Below, in pieces: positions 61,601-64,000 of a DNA stretch of 64,000 bases (positions are counted from its first letter, which is position 1; every line of letters starts with the position of its first letter). This stretch comes from Aquila chrysaetos chrysaetos. Taxonomy: Eukaryota; Chordata; Aves; Accipitriformes; Accipitridae. The notes beneath the pieces were generated by a model, which was not told the DNA's origin, ran no database searches, and worked only from the letters and a program-made list of their open reading frames with translations. The position numbers were made by a program, and so were the translations under genes. The stretch is taken from NCBI RefSeq assembly GCF_900496995.4, contig NC_044009.1, forward strand, positions 35,611,505 to 35,675,504. The letters run 5' to 3'.

Positions 61601-63985
61601 AGGGGCACGCCGGCCGGCGTTGGACGGTAGATGCCCTCGTCGGGGGCCGGGAGGCTGGCCAGGTGCCGGTCCTCGGAGCGAGAGCGGGTGAGGAGCTTCA
61701 GCCCTCGGCTGAGCGACGACTCCCGGCCCCGCTTGAACTTGGCCTCGAAGACCTCCTCCGAGTCGATGTCCTGGATGAGCAGGGAACTGGAGGAGCCGGT
61801 GGGCTTCGCCTCCCTCCTCAATGCTGGTGCTGGTGCCGGCGTGCGGGGCTCGGTGGGGGTGGCCAGCAGGGGCCGGGGGGGTTCCTCGGTAGCTGGCTCC
61901 CCACCTTGCACAGCTCCCATGGCTTGCATGACCTTAGCGTAGGAAGACGTTTTGGGGGCTTGGGCACCGGGGACTGGGGGCTGCGGTGGGGCAGGTGCTC
62001 CCGTCCTGGCAGCTCCCTCCCCACTGGCTCCAGTGGCCTTGGTGGGCATCTTCTCCTCCTGCCCCCTGGCCATGGGCTTCTTCCCCATGGTGGTGGTGGC
62101 CGTGCTGGCCCCGGGCTGGCTGCGCTCCTCAGGGACGCGCCTCCTCCCCAAGGCAACCTTGGCGGCGGGAGCCCGGGGGACGGCAACCTCTACCACGGGG
62201 GGTGTCAGCGGGCCAGGGGCATCCGGCGGCGCCGGGGGCCGGGCATCAGAGAGGGCTGAGAGCGATGGGGACTCTTTGAGCCGCTGGGCCTCCAGGCGGG
62301 CCACCGGGATCTCCAGGGGTGCGCCGGAGCGGCGGTGCCGGACGACAGGCTCGGCGTCCCCGTGGCTGAAGGAGCTGCTCTTCTGCAGCTGATGCTCAGC
62401 AGGGAGGAGGCGCGGCGAGGTGGCCTCGCTGGAGGCCGCCCGCACAAGCCGTGGCACCGCCGGCGCCGGCGGCTCCAACCGGGTCGGCCGCGGGACCTTC
62501 TTGTCTGGGCCGACCCCCAGGGTCTCCAGGAGGGGACCCCGCAGACCGCTGACCTTGCCGTCCCCGGAGCTGCCCCGCAGCAGCCGCTGGCGCATCAGCT
62601 CCAGGCGCTGGGCATGATCGTCCTCCCCCCAGGTCCCCTTCCGCCGCGGCAGCTCCATGGAGGCCGCCTTGGCCAGGGCCCGGCGGGGGTCCCGTCCCGC
62701 CTCGGCCCCCTCCTCGGCCCCCGGAGGCTGGTGGAGCAGCAGGGCGCTGTCGGCTGAACCACCCCTCTTCAGCTCTCCCCGCCGGGCACTTCCCGGGGAC
62801 TCCAGGCTGGAGCCCTTCCTCATGGCTTTGCGGGGGTATTCCGGCCGCTTCTGGGCTTCAGGGGCTTCTTCGTCGGAGGAGCCGGGTGCCTCCACATCTG
62901 CGCATGGCCGCCGTGGCCCGGCGCCCCTCGGCCGCTTCCCCAAGGCCACCCCGGGCTTCCCCGTGCCCTGGCTCTGCCACTCCATGGCGGAGACGTCCCC
63001 CGACGTGACCCCCTCCAGCCGCGGCCCCTCGGACGGCCCCATGGCCTCGTCGTCTGTGGGGATCTCATTGAGCGACATGCGGGAGCCAGAGAACTCCACC
63101 TGGTGCGGCATGGGGATGAAGGGCAGCTCGTCCAGGTCATCCGAGTCCGAGGAGGATGACAGCGCCGGTGACTCCTTGAGGTGCCGGGGCACGGCGATGG
63201 AGAGGTGGTTGGACGTGTCCTCCAGCAGCTCCGGGATCGGCCGCAGCACCATGTTGCACTTGTAGCTGATCTGCGAGCGCTGCAGCCGGCGGAGAGGGCT
63301 GGATCAGGCCCGGGCGGGTGGCACGGCATCATCCTGCCCAGTGCACATCACCCCATCCTGCCCAGCACACAGCCCTGCCTGCCCCCCTCCCTCCCCAGCT
63401 CCTGCCTTCACCTGCCATTTCCGACGGGAGAGGAAGAGCTTTAGGTGGTCGGTGCTGATGACCTTCCCCTTGGCCAGCGTCTGTGGGGCGAGGGGACAGC
63501 GGTGTCCCACAGAGCCTATAGCAGGCTCAGCGGAACCCCGCTGCCGCCGGGCACTGGGTCCCTGCTGAGGCTCACCTTGAACCAGGGATGCTCCAGGGTC
63601 TGCTCCGCGTTGGGTCTCCTGTGAACCGACACCACCAGGTAAGAACCGCCCGGGCTGGGGGGCTTTGGCCAGCCGGGGGAAAGGCAGGAGGGTCTGGCTG
63701 CCCGTGTTGCACCCCAGCAGGGCTGTGCAGCCAGCCTGCCCTCGGGCACCCCGATGCACGGGGGTCCCCACCCTCCCTTGACCACAAGGCTCACACCAGC
63801 GGCACAGGGGCCGGGGACCCCACAGCACTCACAGCCTGTCATTGACCAGCACTTTGATGACGAAGCCCTTGGCCTCCCGGGTGAGCCCCTGGAACATCCT
63901 CTCCTCAAAGGCCACGTTGTAGTTGCGGATGTTCATCAGCGTTGTCTTGTCATTCTCGCCCACGAAGGGGGAGATCCCCGTCAGA
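56722..63985 (-). CDS. SPEG: Striated muscle preferentially expressed protein kinase, 3' part (15 exons)
   Basis: Exons (5' to 3') 63985-63833, 63618-63576, 63480-63412, 63279-61095, 60983-60831, 60757-60641, 60559-60392, 60111-59989, 59795-59631, 59453-58775, 58682-58443, 58370-58147, 57709-57634, 57380-57231, 56929-56722; all phases join to about 1,583 residues ending PPGMQ then TAG. SPEG is a giant MLCK-family scaffold with two kinase domains, acting at the junctional membranes and triads of heart and skeletal muscle. The 5' half lies right of the window. Domains here: kinase 1 C-lobe, long Ser/Pro/Arg linker, Ig, fibronectin-III, proline-rich linker, kinase 2. The first exon start is inferred from the acceptor CCTCGGCAG at the window edge. 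Followed by GMPPA on the same strand, as in other vertebrates. The gene looks intact. Confidence 0.97.
57740..58010. repeat. CAGCACCC-type low-complexity repeat in a SPEG intron
   Basis: The intron between kinase-2 exons at 58147 and 57709 is filled with irregular CCCAGCACCC / CCCACAGCAC-like units. It reads as an old degenerate minisatellite; unit length is not constant. Intronic, no coding role. Confidence 0.5.
58775..59453 (-). other. SPEG: SPEG proline/threonine-rich linker and start of kinase 2
   Basis: About 225 codons, dominated by Pro, Thr and Ser. Conserved islands include [14 protein letters not shown] and, at the end, [18 protein letters not shown], which is the lead-in to the second kinase domain. 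Otherwise low complexity. Confidence 0.9.
59631..60111 (-). other. SPEG: SPEG fibronectin type III domain (two exons)
   Basis: [20 protein letters not shown] gives the A-C strands with the conserved Trp. [11 protein letters not shown] and [20 protein letters not shown] follow, with [18 protein letters not shown] as the F-G strands. Same layout as the Ig-Fn3-kinase modules of MLCK and titin. Confidence 0.92.
60392..60757 (-). other. SPEG: SPEG immunoglobulin-like domain (two exons)
   Basis: Begins [19 protein letters not shown]. It has the B-strand Cys (TLCCLPAG), the C-strand Trp (ILWMK) and the F-strand signature [14 protein letters not shown], as in I-set domains of titin-type kinases. It precedes the fibronectin-III domain. 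Each exon carries about half the domain. Confidence 0.92.
61095..63279 (-). other. SPEG: SPEG long inter-kinase linker exon (2,185 nt)
   Basis: A single uninterrupted exon of 728 codons, rich in Ser, Pro, Arg and Glu, low complexity in places and predicted disordered. Recognisable SPEG blocks: [14 protein letters not shown] at the start, [79 protein letters not shown] and [10 protein letters not shown]. Exon limits were set by acceptor GGCTGCAG and donor GTGAGC. Confidence 0.95.
63412..63985 (-). other. SPEG: SPEG kinase domain 1, end of C-lobe (three exons)
   Basis: The first exon reads [20 protein letters not shown], a typical MLCK/titin-family subdomain IX-X. The second supplies [13 protein letters not shown], the subdomain XI arginine and terminal HPWF. 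The third gives [15 protein letters not shown], the regulatory-tail start. The catalytic loop and glycine loop of this kinase are outside the window. Confidence 0.93.
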
Positions 63986-64000
63986 CTGCCGAGGAAGAGA

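Noticed and set aside
1-64000. CRISPR arrays, bacterial operons, phage or other prokaryotic systems
   Set aside because: The window is clearly vertebrate nuclear DNA with spliced genes. The tandem repeats lack the repeat-spacer pattern.

Overview
This window is nuclear DNA from an amniote, most likely a bird. It is very GC-rich, introns are short with canonical GT-AG boundaries, and gene order matches the vertebrate SPEG-GMPPA-ASIC4 block (human 2q35). I saw no intact transposon. 'Bird' is an inference from composition and compactness; a crocodilian or turtle is not excluded.

Right to left, the minus strand carries the 3' part of SPEG (15 exons, about 1,583 residues: end of kinase domain 1, a long linker exon, an Ig domain, a fibronectin-III domain, a proline-rich linker and all of kinase domain 2; stop at 56722), then a complete 12-exon GMPPA (423 codons; 54538 to 51062), then at 36154-35501 a single first coding exon of an acid-sensing ion channel, ASIC4 by position. 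Between GMPPA and the ASIC exon, on the plus strand, lies a complete 16-exon gene for a RACGAP1-like Rho GTPase-activating protein (44221-48851; about 661 residues, exon 7 uncertain). From memory of the human map this gene is absent from the mammalian GMPPA-ASIC4 interval. It sits head-to-head with the ASIC exon, as RACGAP1 sits next to ASIC1 on human 12q13. I read the pair as the 2R-duplicated (ohnologous) copy of RACGAP1/ASIC1.

The ASIC exon encodes an N-terminal third of the ASIC1a/ASIC2a type, not the MPIEIV-type start known for mammalian ASIC4. No further ASIC exon was found in the 35 kb downstream of it. That stretch is therefore probably one very long first intron, or the space between two alternative first exons. 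It holds no recognisable protein gene. It holds many short AT-rich islets with homeodomain-type cores in GC-rich DNA (candidate conserved enhancers), a 17-18 bp ATTA-containing tandem repeat, a 1.8 kb degenerate repeat of about 40 bp, and at the left edge a CpG island with pentanucleotide and (CCG)18 repeats that may be a second ASIC4 promoter.

The genes are not an operon. SPEG and GMPPA are tandem and about 1 kb apart, RACGAP1-like and GMPPA are convergent, and RACGAP1-like and ASIC are divergent. Functions are unrelated: striated-muscle kinase scaffold, GDP-mannose regulation, cytokinesis-type RhoGAP and a neuronal cation channel.
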